Source of the DNA: Adiantum capillus-veneris
Lineage: Eukaryota; Streptophyta; Polypodiopsida; Polypodiales; Pteridaceae
Length of the DNA: 64,000 bases
Direction of reading: 5' to 3'
NCBI GenBank assembly: GCA_014529385.2
Contig: CM043963.1
Span: forward strand, 64,912,969-64,976,968
The notes below the pieces were generated by a model, which made no database searches, had not been told where the DNA came from, and worked only from the letters and a program-made list of their open reading frames with translations. Shown piece after piece: positions 53,200 to 64,000 of this stretch. Each line of letters begins with the position of its first letter. The first letter of the stretch is position 1. The position numbers and the translations under genes are program-made.

Positions 53200-55870
53200 A
53201 TTGATGACCTAGATTGATTGATAGCTATTCCAGAGTTAAGCCAGAATACAAATTTAGATGACAGACTTCAGTTAGCACACTCAAATGACAAACTCAAGAC
53301 AACAGACTCAGATACCTCGATTGGAGATGACGAATGGAATTGTATTTAGATTCATATAGTAATTAGAAGTACAAGAGTTTAGTGAACAAAGCTCTATAAT
53401 TATTGATTCCGAAAGTACACTTAGTACAAAGTTCAGTATTGAGTGCTCCTAAGTTTCATAAGCTACAAGTAGAAGGCGTAGATCTAGCTGCCCCAAAATA
53501 TGATTAATGGGTCCTATGCATATGAGTTAGGATTGACTTCGGACTCGTAGGCTGGTTGTAATGTCACTAGGTAACTTAAAAGGTTTGCAAGTAAAACTTG
53601 TGTAAGGGTTGGTGCCGACCTCCTTCATCCTCCTCTGCTTTCTTGAATTTTGTAATGTAAAACATTTCTTCAAATATCACCTTTTCCGCTTATGCTTGGA
53701 TTTTTTTGGAGCCTTCTTTACTTCCAAGTCTCTGAAGGTTGAACTAGTGGTTGTGTAGGTTTGGCTACCATTTGCGCATGGGGAGTGCAGGTGTTATAGG
53801 CTTGGACATTTGCCAAGGTACAACTCTGAAGTCCGAACTAAGGTCCTTTGGGCACTTATAAATTTACAAGGGATGTCCAAAAGTAGAGCCCGAAAAACAT
53901 GTGATATAAAAGCACTCTCAACCAAAGGCTCTAATTAAAAGCCTTGTGCAAAAATTGCTGTCCATGTTGCTCTGTCACGTTAGCATGTTGCCAACACAAA
54001 ATAGGGACCTTTCATATAACTACCACGTAAGCAAGGTCGGTGCAAAACAGGGAATCTTAAGCTAGAGTTCAATTGGGTGATGATTTGGGATTAGGTCCCT
54101 TGGCCAGTGCTCATGAGTCGGTAGGATTTTCAACCCCTAACCCATTAGGTCTCTCAACCCATCTTCTAGGTTCAATTTCCTTGTCCTTTCAGCCATTTCC
54201 TTCCAATTGGGCATGCCACATCATCATTTTGTGACTTACCTCCCTCTTGAAAGAATTGTAATCGCCCTTGATTACGCTTGCAAAACAATCAAAGAATCGA
54301 AACTTTCTTTAGTAGACATTGACTCTATGTACCCATACACTAGACTCCACAAATCCAGTACTTCTACAAAGACATTAGTCATTGATCAATCACATTTTTG
54401 TTAGAGGGTCTCAGATACAAAGCATGATTATTGTAACCTATTTAGCAATCACATCCATATCGGGCCGATTCTTTCACAAATGTCTCGATTTTCAAAATCT
54501 TGTTACTATTAGATTCATATCATTTATTTCAAGTAAACCATGCGCTTGACCATCTCCACAAGACAATACATTCACACAACATGCAATTCACAAAATCACA
54601 CATTTAGTTCACACTTAACACCGAGTTTCAATCTTTCAAAATGTAGCCATCTCTACTCACCAAGAACTCTGGACGCACTTAGATCATTGCGCAACCATCT
54701 CATCCTTTCAAAACTTTCATGCACACACAACAATATCCAATCATCTTATCTAGATATAAATCTTGATACACTAGAATTTCATTCATTTCACATTCACTTA
54801 GCCATCACATCAGATCTTGTTGATCTCTAACAGTTATCCCAAAACCTTTGGCACTAGTCATCACTTAAATGTCTTCCTTATTCATTCTCAGATGATGCCA
54901 AGTTGTGATGACATCTTCTTTATATTCTTTTGTTATCCAGGCAAAAGGAAAAACTCTCTTGAATTTTATCAACTTCTTAGGTGCTTCTTTGCAGAATAAC
55001 GAATTAGACCACCATGTATGTGCGTTTCCTTTCAAGTAAGATATCACCCTTTGTACCTTGGAGCTCCCAAAAAACGACCTCCTAAAAAGACAACATCAAA
55101 CTGCTGTATGAATTCAGGGGCTCGATGTGTGTCGTGGTAGCCTGAAAATGTGTCAAACTTGACTGCTTGACCCCCATCCTTGAATTCCTTGCTCTTCTTG
55201 TTCTTTTTCTCGTTGGTTGACTGTTAGCAGAGGATGATGTCTCCTCCTCTAAGTTGTTAGATGGCTCCCTTTGCCTGCTAGACTTTTTCAAGAATCTTCT
55301 TTTCTTGCTTTTTCTCCACTTCTTCGGCCTTTTCTCATCCTAGAACTATAGGGCGACAAACTGTCAAACTCTTTGAAGCCAAAGCAAAATCTGAGTCATC
55401 CTTGAAATGAACACGCTTCTTGGATGTGCTACCCACTTTGAAAATCGACGTTCGGCCCAAATAATCGGAAATATCTGCTGATTTCCTTGTTCTTCCAAGA
55501 GCGATTTAGACTTTTCATCAACTCGTTTGACTAGCTTGATCAAACTCTTTATATGAGTACAATTTTTTCTTTTCCATACTCTGCTTTGCTTTGTGTTTCA
55601 TTACCGACGTGAGAGGAGGTTGGACAAGCTCTCGCCATTTGAAGTGAACCTCGTCAAGTGGGCAATCCTTTTGGTGATTCACATACTTCGGGTCCTTGGA
55701 GTTCCCACGATGGGACTCATCTTTTCTTCATCTCCCCACATACCAAAGGTTGAAGGAGTGTCGTTTTTGTTGAATTCTCCACGAGAACCCATGTGTGTTG
55801 CAGAAAGGATTGGATCCTCCGTAGACGAAGAAACATTCTTAGCTCTGCTTCTGTCATGGATGTTTGAGAG
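53200..55870 (-). mobile_element. Second relic of family X (LTR part, internal region, gag piece)
   Basis: Minus strand. The LTR part at about 53800-54235 is homologous to the X1 LTR, and its polypurine tract follows (minus aagagggaggtaa). The first 100 bp of internal sequence (54241 on) match 30650 on. A gag core lies at 55047-54865 (L-K-G-N-A-H-T-W-W-S), of the same type as 46198. A 69-residue acidic/basic ORF (55291-55082) follows. The segment 55600-55860 matches X1 at 31910-32210. The LTR's left part is replaced by gag-like sequence (53560-53760) resembling 60-350. It is broken throughout. Confidence 0.65.
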
Positions 55871-56030
55871 TCAGCCATCGCTGATGTCATCGCCTGTATC
55901 ATTGCTTGTGTCATCACTTGCATCAGTACTGATGTCATCGTTGCATCATCGCATGTGTCATCGCGCCTGCATCATAGCTTGTGTCATCAGCTGCATCATC
56001 GCCAATGTCATCACTTGTGTCACATCGCTA

Positions 56031-56171
56031 GAAGGTTCTAGAAGCTTCGAGGAGGTTCCGAAAGAATCTAGAAGTTTCTAGAAAGCTCTAGAAAGTGGAA
56101 GAAGGAAGAACTAGAAGGAACAAGAAGGTTCTAGAACATTCTAACTTCCTCAAGAAGAACTTAGAAAGTTC
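56031..56171 (+). promoter_or_regulatory. Cluster of heat-shock elements in the G LTR
   Basis: Alternating GAA/TTC units spaced by two bases: GAAggTTCtaGAAgcTTC (56031-56048, perfect four units), GAAgtTTCtaGAA... (56071-56093, five units with one mismatch), GAAggTTCtaGAAcaTTC (56124-56141, perfect), and GAAagTTC (56164-56171). This is the consensus binding site of heat-shock transcription factors. The cluster ends 33 bp before the TATA box. Confidence 0.85.
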
Positions 56172-56203
56172 TAACCTCCTCAAGTAACCTCCTCAAACAC
56201 TAG

Positions 56204-56211
56204 TATAAATA
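56204..56211 (+). promoter_or_regulatory. TATA box of the G LTR
   Basis: TATAAATA directly downstream of the heat-shock-element cluster. Transcription would start about 30 bp further on, in the same + sense as G gag-pol. Confidence 0.8.
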
Positions 56212-56341
56212 GGGGTCTTGGGCCAAAAGCCCCTCAGTCTTGCCAACACCAATTATGGGGCTCCTATGAGGAAATCCCTCTTCTAGTTCTTATGTTCAAG
56301 TCTCATCCTTGCAATCAAGCCTTGTCTTGTACTCATCATGT

Positions 56342-56569
56342 TGTTACCATATACATGTGGTAGTGATGTGTGTGAACACACTAGGACCGCCGGGGCATTT
56401 TTTCCTTCTTTAGGAGGTTTTTTCCCCCGTGCATTGTATATACGCCCATCACTCTAGGGCTTGCAATTTTTTCCATTGCACACTAAGTAACACACTCTCT
56501 ATTGTGTGCCTTGAGCTTCCTTCGTCTTCTCCAAGCTGTGTGTGTTTCTCTGCAACCCTAATTCCAACA
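56342..56569 (+). repeat. 5' LTR of the copia element (228 bp)
   Basis: From tgttaccatatac to ttccaaca, followed two bases later by the PBS (56572-56583). Confidence 0.95.
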
Positions 56570-56931
56570 ATTGGTATCAGAGCAGGTCACGCCCTCCCGG
56601 GCTTAGTCACCAGCTGCTCCAGCACATGCCTGCTCACTTTCTCCGATTTCAGTGAGCTTTGGCGAGCGTTCGCAGGTTGACAAAATTTTTGGGCAAGCTC
56701 GAAGAGCTTGGTCTGCTCAGAATTTTGATTTGGGCTCATTTCGGCCTCCCTTTCCACTACAGGTAGTACTGCACAGGCTATTTCGTCATATTGTGCAGAA
56801 TTTCTGTCAGTGCCGTCTTCTGCATAACAGGTGCCTTATAGTCTTCTACGGTTTGTGCTATATAGCACAGGTTGTTCTCGCTCCGTTTCTCCTGTTTTCG
56901 GACAGTTTTCACATCAGGTGCAGCATTTACC

Positions 56932-57598
56932 ATGGCTCACAACAACAACACAGATGTGTTCAAGATGTTTGCTGCTGAGGACAGGTTGGATGGGGACAAC
57001 TACCCTATGTGGGCTTATATGATGCAACATGTTCTTGTGTCAAAAGGTGTCTGGAACATTGTGCAGGGCATTGATGTATGTCCTGGTTCTGAGGATGTAG
57101 GCCATGCTGAGGATGTTGCAGGTCTTGCTACAAGGATTGCAGCTGTTCGAGTTGTTTTGCCGTAGACAAGCTCGTTGGGATATTAAGGATGCGCAGGCTC
57201 ATGCATTGATTGCGTTGTCTGTGAAGCGCACCATTGTTCCTCACATCCGTTCAGCAAAATCTGCAAAACAGGCTTGGGATATTCTAGCAAGTCTTTATGC
57301 AAGCCGCAATGAGGCTAAAATTGCTTTGCTGCGTAAAGAGCTGGAGTCGAAGATTATGCATGAGGAAGATGATATGGACACTTTCCTTGCTAGTGTCAAG
57401 GATATCAATGAGCAGCTTATTTCTGCAGGTGAAGTCATTTCAGACAGTTCCCTTGTGCAGACTGTTCTTGATGCTAGTACTTGGAGACTGATGACCCAAG
57501 CAAATCCTGAAGTTGTCAAGTTTGATGCATTATGCACATTGCTGTTGCAAGAGTCACTTTCTAGAAAAAACAGGACTAGGCAGCGTGTAGTTGAATAG
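56932..57598 (+). pseudogene. Copia gag relic
   Basis: ATG at 56932 (M-A-H-N-N-N-T-D-V-F), then L-D-G-D-N-Y-P-M-W-A-Y, typical of copia gag. Near 57150 the frame shifts (the first frame ends at 57163-57165) and continues with W-D-I-K-D-A-Q-A, A-K-Q-A-W-D-I-L and a helical C-terminal half. A TAG at 57596-57598 interrupts the frame, which then continues to the zinc knuckle in the next entry. Confidence 0.9.
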
Positions 57599-60500
57599 GC
57601 TTTTATTGCTTCTCAAAGAAAGGGTGGTAACAGTAATGCAGCCACTTATTATGGTTCTGCTGCGAGTGGCAAAAATTATGTTCCTAATGCTTCTGCTGGC
57701 AGTACTTCGTCTGGTAATTCTGGTGATAAGGGCAAAAAGAAGATGCGTTGCCATTATTGTAAAGCCACTGATCACTTGATCAAGTCGTGTCCTAAGTTGA
57801 AGGCCAAAGAGGCTAAGAAAAAAGAGGGTGGTTCCACTGCAAATGCTGGTTCCACTACAAATGCAGCCATTGTTGAGTCTTCTGTGAAAGGAGATTGTGT
57901 TGCTTATATTGATGCAGAATGGGCTTTTAGCGTAGAGTGCACTTACAATCCTGCTGTCCATGATGCATGCTTGTCAGTTGCTGCAGATTCACATGTGTGG
58001 TATTTCGACAGTGGTGCTACAAAGTACATTACCTCACATCGTGAATTGTTTACCTCTCTCGAGTCTGTCCCTCATGGGAATTCAGTCACTTGTGCTAACA
58101 ACGCCTCTTATCCAGTTCAGGGAGTTGGAAAGATTGTGCTCACTGCTGCTAATGGCAGTTCCTTCAAACTTGTTGATGCACTTTATGTACTTGGGATCAA
58201 GAAGAATCTCTTGTCTGTATCCGCACTTGCTAGACTTGGACTTGTAGTCAAATTTGTAAATGACAGATGTACAGTTCATGATCTCAGTTTTGGTGATGAA
58301 GTTGTTGCATCTGGCCTTTTGTGCCGTGGGCTGTATAAGCTCACTTTGTATGACAAGTGTGGACAAAATTTTGCAAATGTTGTTGCAGATTCAAGGGCTA
58401 TTTCAGATGCAAAACTTTGGCATGCATGTTTTGGTCATCTGAATTTTGCCAGTTTGCTGCGTTTGCAGAAATCTGATATGGTTGCTTCTTTGTCGCCTCT
58501 TGAAGCACCTGTCAAACATGTTTGTGAAGGCTGTATTTTGGGTAAGATGCAGCGTTCTAAGTTTCCAAAGGATGGTTCAGTTCGGGCCACATGCAGGTTG
58601 CAGCTTGTGCATAGTGATGTTTGTGGGCCCATGCAAACTCCGTCCTTGGGCAATTACCTATACTTCGTGACTTTCATTGATGATTACTCCAGGCATGCAT
58701 GGGTATTTCCGCTTAAAGCGAAGTCCGAAGTTTTTATGTGCTTCAAACAATTTCTGGCTATGGCTGAAAATGTCTCGAAATGTACTATGGGCACCCTCCG
58801 TTCCGATCGAGCGGGGCAGTATATGTCTCATGAATTTAATGCATTTCTGGCTAGTCATGGGATAAAACACCAATGTACAGTGCCTTATACGCCTCAGCAA
58901 AATGGTGTTGCTGAGAGGAAAAACAGGTCACTAACGGAAATGGGACGATGTATGGTCAAAAGTCAAGCTTTGCCACATTCTTTTTGGCTTGAGGCCATCA
59001 TGTGTGCCATTTATGTACTAAACAGGTGTCCTACGAAAGCTTTGCAGTCTATTACTCCATATGAAGCATGGCATGATAGAAAGCCTTCTATTGAGCACAT
59101 GCGTGTTTTTGGCTGTTTGGCATATGCTTTGGTGCCACAAGTGCAGCGCAGAAAACTGGATGATAAGGCTCTCAAATGTATTTTTGTTGGTTATAGTGCT
59201 GAAAGCAAAGGTTACAGGTTGTATCATCCGCAAACAAAACATATTCTGGTTTCTCGGGATGTAGTGTTTCTGGAAGATTCTGTTGAGCCGTTGCTGTCAT
59301 GTACTAGAGACAATAATGTAAGCTCACAGGACATTTATGACACTTTGTTGCCTCTTTTCAGTGGTGGAAATACAAATGTAAGTTCCAATGAGGCAAATGT
59401 ACAGCCTATGGGGGTTTCTGAAAATGTTTTAGATCAGCCTATTACTGATGCAGATGTACATGATGTACTTGATGAGGAAAGGGCTGAAAATAAGCACGCT
59501 AGAGGTATGCCAAAATGGCTGGTGCACACTTTGCGTGACAGTGAATTGGATGCACCTTTGTCTAGTCGTACTTGTTCAGGCTCTCGCCATGCATCTTATG
59601 CATTAGATTGTTATGCTTTGGCTGTGTCTAGCTTACATGATGTTGAGGAGCCTCTATCTTTTGATGAAGCACAGAATTCATAAAATTGGGTGGCCATGCA
59701 ATCAGAATATGATGCACTTATAGAGAATGACACATGGACTTTATGTGATTTGCCTCCTGGCAAAAAGGCCATTGGTATGAAGCGGGTTTACAAGTTGAAA
59801 CGCAAGCCGGATGGTGAGATCGATCGCCATAAGGCTCGACTTGTTGCAAAGGGTTATGCACAGCAAAAAGGCATAGATTATGAAGAGACTTTTGCTCCCA
59901 CTTATCGTATGACTACTGTGCGTTTTCTATGTGCATTGGCAGCTCATTTTGGTTGGGATGTACATCAATCAGACATTGTTACTGCTTTCTTGAATGGTGA
60001 CATATTTGAGGAAGTTTATGTAACGCAGCCTCGCGGTTTTGTCATAAAAGGACAAGAGGACAAAGTGTGCAAATGTAACAAGGCTTTGTATGGGTTGAAG
60101 CAATCTCCTCGTGCTTGGTATGAGAAAGCTGACACTCATTTGGTCAAACAAGGCTTTCGTAATAGTCCAACAGAAAGCACATTGTATGTAAAGCGTGAGG
60201 GTGATGTACTTCTCATTGTGGTTCTTTATGTTGATGATTTGCTGATCACTGGACCAAATGAGAGACATATTGCTGAATTTAAGGTTGATTTGAATGCTAC
60301 TTTCAAGATGAAAGATTTGGGGTTGTTGCATCATTACTTGGGTATACAGTTTAAGCAGTGTGATGGTGGTATTGCCTTGTGTCAGAAAAGTTACATAGAG
60401 ACATTGCTATGTAAGTTTGGACTTGAGGATTGCAAACCTATTGCCACTCCCATGGAAACAGGTTTGAAGTTGAGTCTACATGATGCTGGTGTTCCTGCTG

Positions 60501-61183
60501 ATGTCACTCTTTACCAAACTGCTGTTGGCTGCCTCATTTATGTATGCAACACGAGGCCGGATATTCAGTTTGCAGTCTCACAGGTCAGCAGATTTATGCA
60601 TAGCCCAGGGTCTAAGCATTGGCAGGATGTCAAGAGGATTTTCCGCTACCTTAGTGGCACTTTACATCTTGGCTTGTTTTATCCCAACGGGGGATCATTG
60701 CCGCCAGACTTACATGCTTTTTCGGACTCAGATTGGGCTGGTTGTTTTGACACGCGAGTGTCCACAAGTGGTTTTTGTTTCATGCTTGGTAGTTCATGTA
60801 TATCATGGTTGAGCAAGAAGCAACCTACTGTGGCCACTTACAGTTGTGAGGCTGAGTACAGGGCAGTCTTCAGAGCTACGGTTGAGTGTGTATGGCTCAG
60901 ACGCCTTATGACTGATTTGGGTGTTGGACAGGACACTGCCAACACTATCTACGCTGACAGTCAGAGCGCATTGGCAGTTACGAGGAACCTAGTTTTTCAT
61001 GCTCGCACAAAGCACATTGAGGTGCATTACCACTATGTCAGGGAGAGGCTCTCAGCAGGAGAGATAAGCTTGGCTTATGTGCCAACACAGGACAACCTTG
61101 CAGATCTTTTCACAAAGGCATTGTCTCGTGAGAAGCTTGAAGCTTTCCGCAAAGCTTTGGGCTTACTCCCCTTTGTGGACTGA
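57599..61183 (+). pseudogene. Copia zinc knuckle, protease, integrase, RT and RNase H (one in-frame stop)
   Basis: The same frame as the gag second half. Knuckle C-H-Y-C-K-A-T-D-H-L-I-K-S-C (57749-57790). Protease W-Y-F-D-S-G-A-T (about 57999-58022). Integrase H-S-D-V-C-G-P near 58612, L-R-S-D-R-A-G-Q-Y near 58797 (usual N-G-G-E changed) and N-G-V-A-E-R. A TAA at 59681-59683 falls before RT, which is otherwise continuous from 59690: A-F-L-N-G-D, Y-G-L-K-Q-S-P-R-A-W-Y, the catalytic Y-V-D-D near 60228, then RNase H (S-D-S-D-W-A-G, C-E-A-E-Y) to the stop at 61181. Catalytic residues are preserved. Confidence 0.92.
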
Positions 61184-61258
61184 TCCTGTCCTCAGGGCAT
61201 GGCACTTCCCTTTACTCATGTGCCAGCTCTCGTTCACCGCATCACTCCAGGGGGGATT

Positions 61259-61486
61259 TGTTACCATATACACGTGGTAGTGATGTGTGCGAACACACTA
61301 GGACCGCCGGGACATTTTTTCCCTCTTTAGGAGGTTTTTTCCCCCGTGCATTGTATATACGCCCATCACTCTAGGGCTATCAATTTTTTCCATTCCACAC
61401 TAAGTAACATACTCTCTATTGTGTGCCTTGAGCTTCCTTCGTCTTCTCCAAGCTGTGTGTGTTTCTCTGCAACCCTAATTCCAACA
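61259..61486 (+). repeat. 3' LTR of the copia element (228 bp)
   Basis: Preceded by the polypurine tract and followed by the target duplication catgt (61487-61491). Confidence 0.95.
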
Positions 61487-61491
61487 CATGT

Positions 61492-61629
61492 AATCCAAGC
61501 CTTGTATCTAGCTCTCTTAATAAAGTATTAAGTCTTGTAAGTAATATTAAGCTTAACATCAAGTCCAAGTTCATGTACATTGTGAACGCCTCCTCTTGCT
61601 CTCTACTAGCTCTGTACGTGCTCATAACA
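61492..61629 (+). repeat. 5' LTR of gypsy element G, second part
   Basis: Continues the LTR cut at 56341. Its end is near gctcataaca (61629). It is followed by tttggcaattctccc, a possible but unassigned primer binding site. It includes an aataaa near 61520. Confidence 0.55.
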
Positions 61630-61669
61630 ATTTGGCAATTCTCCCATCTCTTAAGCTTCTCAAGCCATC

Positions 61670-62676
61670 ATGGAGCCGACGATGGAAGGTGTCATCAATG
61701 CATTGGAAAGCATCCAAGCTAAGTTACAAGAACTTCGCGAGAGTAACGCTCAACTTCAAGAAGGGCAACCCCTAATCTTGGGACCGGCATTGCAAGATCT
61801 TCAACGTCAAATTCAAGAGCTTTTAGAGACAAGTACACATTAAGCACAAGGTCCAAGATCCAACTATTCTCAACAACATAAGAAGGAGCCAAAGGTCAGC
61901 ATGCCTGAAAAATTTGATGGGACTAGATCAAAGTTTAGAGTTTTTCTCCAGAAGTGCGTCTCTTCATTCGTATGCAACAAGAGCGTTATCGAGATGATGC
62001 CTCTCAAGTAGGCCTTATTGGGACCCTCCTCTTGGGTACGGCTCTCTCTTGGTTTGCTCCCTTACTTGAAAAAGAATCTCCTCTCCTTCATGACTTTGTA
62101 GCTTTTGTGCGGGAGTTCTCTGCAACCTTTGGGGATACTGATAGAGCAAGGGTTGGTGAAACCAAACTCAAAATCTTTGCCAAGGATCAAGACCTACATC
62201 CGTCTATGCATCCGAATTTCAACAGCTCACTTGTGATTTAACTTGGCATGAGGAATATTTCATTAGCCAATTCCGCTGGGGATTAAAGGATGATGTAAAA
62301 GATGTTTTATTGAATATGCCAAAGGTTCACACACTAAACGAGTTCATCTCTCAAGCAATAGAATGTGATAATCGACTATTTGAGAGATGACAAAAGAGGC
62401 GTCTTGGGGCACCATTGCGATCCCAAACAGAAGTGACGCATGATGGCTACACACCTCAACAGGTCCATGAATCAAGCATTGAGCCCATGCAAATTGATTC
62501 AACACGGTTTCAACCTCTCAACCCAACAGAAGCAAAGGCGACGCATTAATGGCTTGTGTATGTGTTGCGGAGAGCAGGGGCACATTGTTCAACAGTGTCC
62601 AAGGAAGAGAAGGATGAAGATTCATGGTGCAATGGCCTCAACGTGTTTAGAAAACATGGACGTCCAACCTCAATAG
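61670..62676 (+). pseudogene. Gag of gypsy element G (frameshifted)
   Basis: ATG at 61670 (M-E-P-T-M-E-G-V-I) leads a coiled-coil-like N-terminus (Q-A-K-L-Q-E-L-R). A TAA lies near 61841. The capsid core then appears in another frame (61954 on: R-M-Q-Q-E-R-Y, G-T-L-L-L-G-T-A-L-S-W-F). It continues with more frame changes (Y-F-I-S-Q-F-R-W-G-L-K near 62250) to the zinc knuckle C-M-C-C-G-E-Q-G-H-I-V-Q-Q-C near 62557-62598. The core resembles gag of Ty3-type chromoviruses outside the common angiosperm groups, but the lineage is not settled. Confidence 0.8.
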
Positions 62677-64000
62677 AGACCGACCGGTTGGACAAAAGAC
62701 AAGCAAAAAAAGGTCTCTTTCTTTCCGCTGATTCCACTTCAAGTTTCATGCTACCAGTCAAGATCCATATGCCGGGTAGGCACATGGATTGTGAAGCATT
62801 ACTAGATTCGGGCGCAACGGCGTGCTTCATGGACAAAGAGTTTGCAAAAGAACAAGGCATACCACTTGTGGAGAAGTTTAATCCAACAACTATCGAGGTC
62901 ATTGATGGTTGCCCCCTCCTTCAGGGGATGTTAGGTATGAAACTTGCCCCATAGAAGTAACATTGAAGGAGCATGTTTCAAGAATAGCGTTCAATATCAT
63001 ACAAAGCCTAAGCAATCCAATTGTTACTGGGTTATCGTGGCTTGAATTACATAATCCTAACATCGATTGGAGGGCTCGGAGAATTGAACCACGAAAAGTC
63101 CAAAAGAAGAAGGGAAGGCATTATAGGCCTTAATATCTTGGAACCAAGGTCTTCATGCATGCAGCCAAAAAGTTTCCAACTTTCCTGATATTTGCAACAC
63201 CGACCGACATGTCAACAAAAAAAATCATGGAGGCATTGCCACGTCAATATCAAGATTACAATGATGTTTTTGAGAAGAAGAATGTAGACCTCTTAACGGA
63301 CCATCGAGCCTATGATTGTGCTATAGAGCTTCAAGAGGGAACCCAACCCCCTTTTGGCCTAATATACAAGCTATCTCAAGATGAATTGGTAGAATTACAA
63401 AAAAATATTGATGAGAATCTTGCTAAGGGGTTCATATGGCATTCAAAGTCCCCAGCAGGAGCTCCAATACTCTTTGTAAAAAAGAAGAACGAAACTCTCC
63501 GGATGTGCGTGGATTATAGGGGCCTGAACAAGATCATCGTCAAGAATCGCTATCCCCTTCCCTTGATCCTAGAGCTTCTTGAGCGCCTTGGCAAGGCAAG
63601 AATATTTACAAAAATAGACCTTTGTGGTGCTTACAACCTAGTCAGAATCAAAGAAGGTGATCAATGGAAGACAGTCTTTCGCACAAGGTATGGCCACTTT
63701 GAATATACCGTCATGCCATTTGGTCTCACAAATGTCCCATTAGTTTTTCAATGTTTAATAAACGACATCTTTTGAGAGTATTTGGATTATGTTGTGGTAA
63801 TATACTTGGATGATATCTTGATATTTTCCAAGGATCAAGAAGAGCATGAGCACCATGTACGGTTAGTGCTTGAAAAGCTTCGTGCATCAGGGTTATATGC
63901 AAAGTTGGAGTGCTCTTTTCATCAATCTAAGGTGGAATTTCTTGGTTATGTTATCTCTGAAAAGGGAATCTCCATGGATCCAAAGATGGTTCAAACCATC
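62677..64000 (+). pseudogene. Pol of gypsy element G: protease and RT (runs off the window)
   Basis: Protease: A-L-L-D-S-G-A-T-A-C-F near 62805. After a frameshift near 62930 the protease end (V-T-G-L-S-W-L-E-L near 63028) and RT follow. RT ORF 63155-63775 has [17 protein letters not shown] and M-P-F-G-L-T-N. A TGA at 63773-63775 lies just before Y-L-D-D-I-L (about 63807), in the same frame, and RT continues (G-Y-V-I-S-E-K-G-I) to the window edge. RNase H, integrase and the 3' LTR must lie beyond 64000. Confidence 0.85.

Larger units (their letters stand above)
55882..56341 (+). repeat. 5' LTR of gypsy element G, first part
   Basis: The left edge is approximate (tgatgtcatc at 55882). The LTR starts with degenerate tgtcatcgc-type repeats to about 56030, then a heat-shock-element cluster and a TATA box, and the transcribed part is interrupted at 56341 by a copia element. 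It resumes at 61492. The last five bases (catgt) are that element's target site. Confidence 0.65.
56342..61486 (+). mobile_element. Ty1/copia element with CATGT target duplication
   Basis: Complete, 5145 bp. The LTRs are both 228 bp (56342-56569, 61259-61486), TG...CA, with about eight differences. CATGT flanks it (56337-56341 and 61487-61491). PBS TGGTATCAGAGC is at 56572-56583 and the polypurine tract aggggggatt at 61250-61257. Gag, zinc knuckle, protease, integrase, RT and RNase H are all present. Damage is limited to a frameshift in gag near 57150 and in-frame stops at 57596 and 59681. It sits inside the 5' LTR of G. Confidence 0.95.

Overview
The window looks like nuclear DNA of a land plant with a large, transposon-rich genome. 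The evidence is a spliced host gene with consensus GT/AG introns, plant-type Ty3/gypsy elements (Tat-like with two RNase H domains, and chromoviruses), Ty1/copia elements primed by initiator tRNA-Met, an L1-type LINE with a zinc-binding C-terminal domain, a hAT-like element and SINE-like Pol III heads. The size of the transposon-filled intron would suit a gymnosperm or another large-genome plant, but the sequence alone does not fix the species.

The one convincing host gene is a J-domain (DnaJ/Hsp40) protein on the + strand, with coding exons at 27310-27544, 49977-50051, 50137-50276, 50554-50691 and 51028-51237. It encodes 265 residues: an Arg/Ser-rich presequence, a J domain with HPD, and a charged C-terminal region. 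Its first intron is about 22.4 kb and holds nested transposons. A foldback element with a Pol III-like core and a pair of mutually exclusive hairpins lie just upstream of its start codon.

Layout. 1-2584 and 12488-13121: a short non-autonomous LTR element (called W here) on the minus strand, split by a nearly intact Tat-type gypsy element at 2585-12482 (target duplication TGTTC). 14284-20082: a minus-strand chromovirus with very short LTRs and a SINE-like insertion. 20083-26165: a minus-strand gypsy remnant split by a minus-strand copia element at 21044-25996. 26783-27135: foldback element, then the DnaJ gene. Inside intron 1: gypsy family A/X (RT, integrase, LTR, gag pieces), a non-autonomous X element carrying a hAT-like insertion, gypsy family Y carrying a LINE (36813-42613, 14-bp target duplication), a second LINE fragment, Y-derived fragments, and a 1148-bp solo LTR (target duplication GACGC). 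53200-55870: another X-family relic. 55882 to the end: a gypsy element (G) on the + strand that runs off the window. Its LTR carries a cluster of heat-shock-element motifs just upstream of a TATA box and is split by a 5.1-kb copia element (56342-61486, target duplication CATGT).

The elements record an order of insertion: Tat after W, copia after the gypsy remnant, hAT after X, LINE after Y, solo LTR after A, copia after G. Most reading frames are broken, so the transposon proteins are relics. The Tat element and the 56342-61486 copia are the best preserved.
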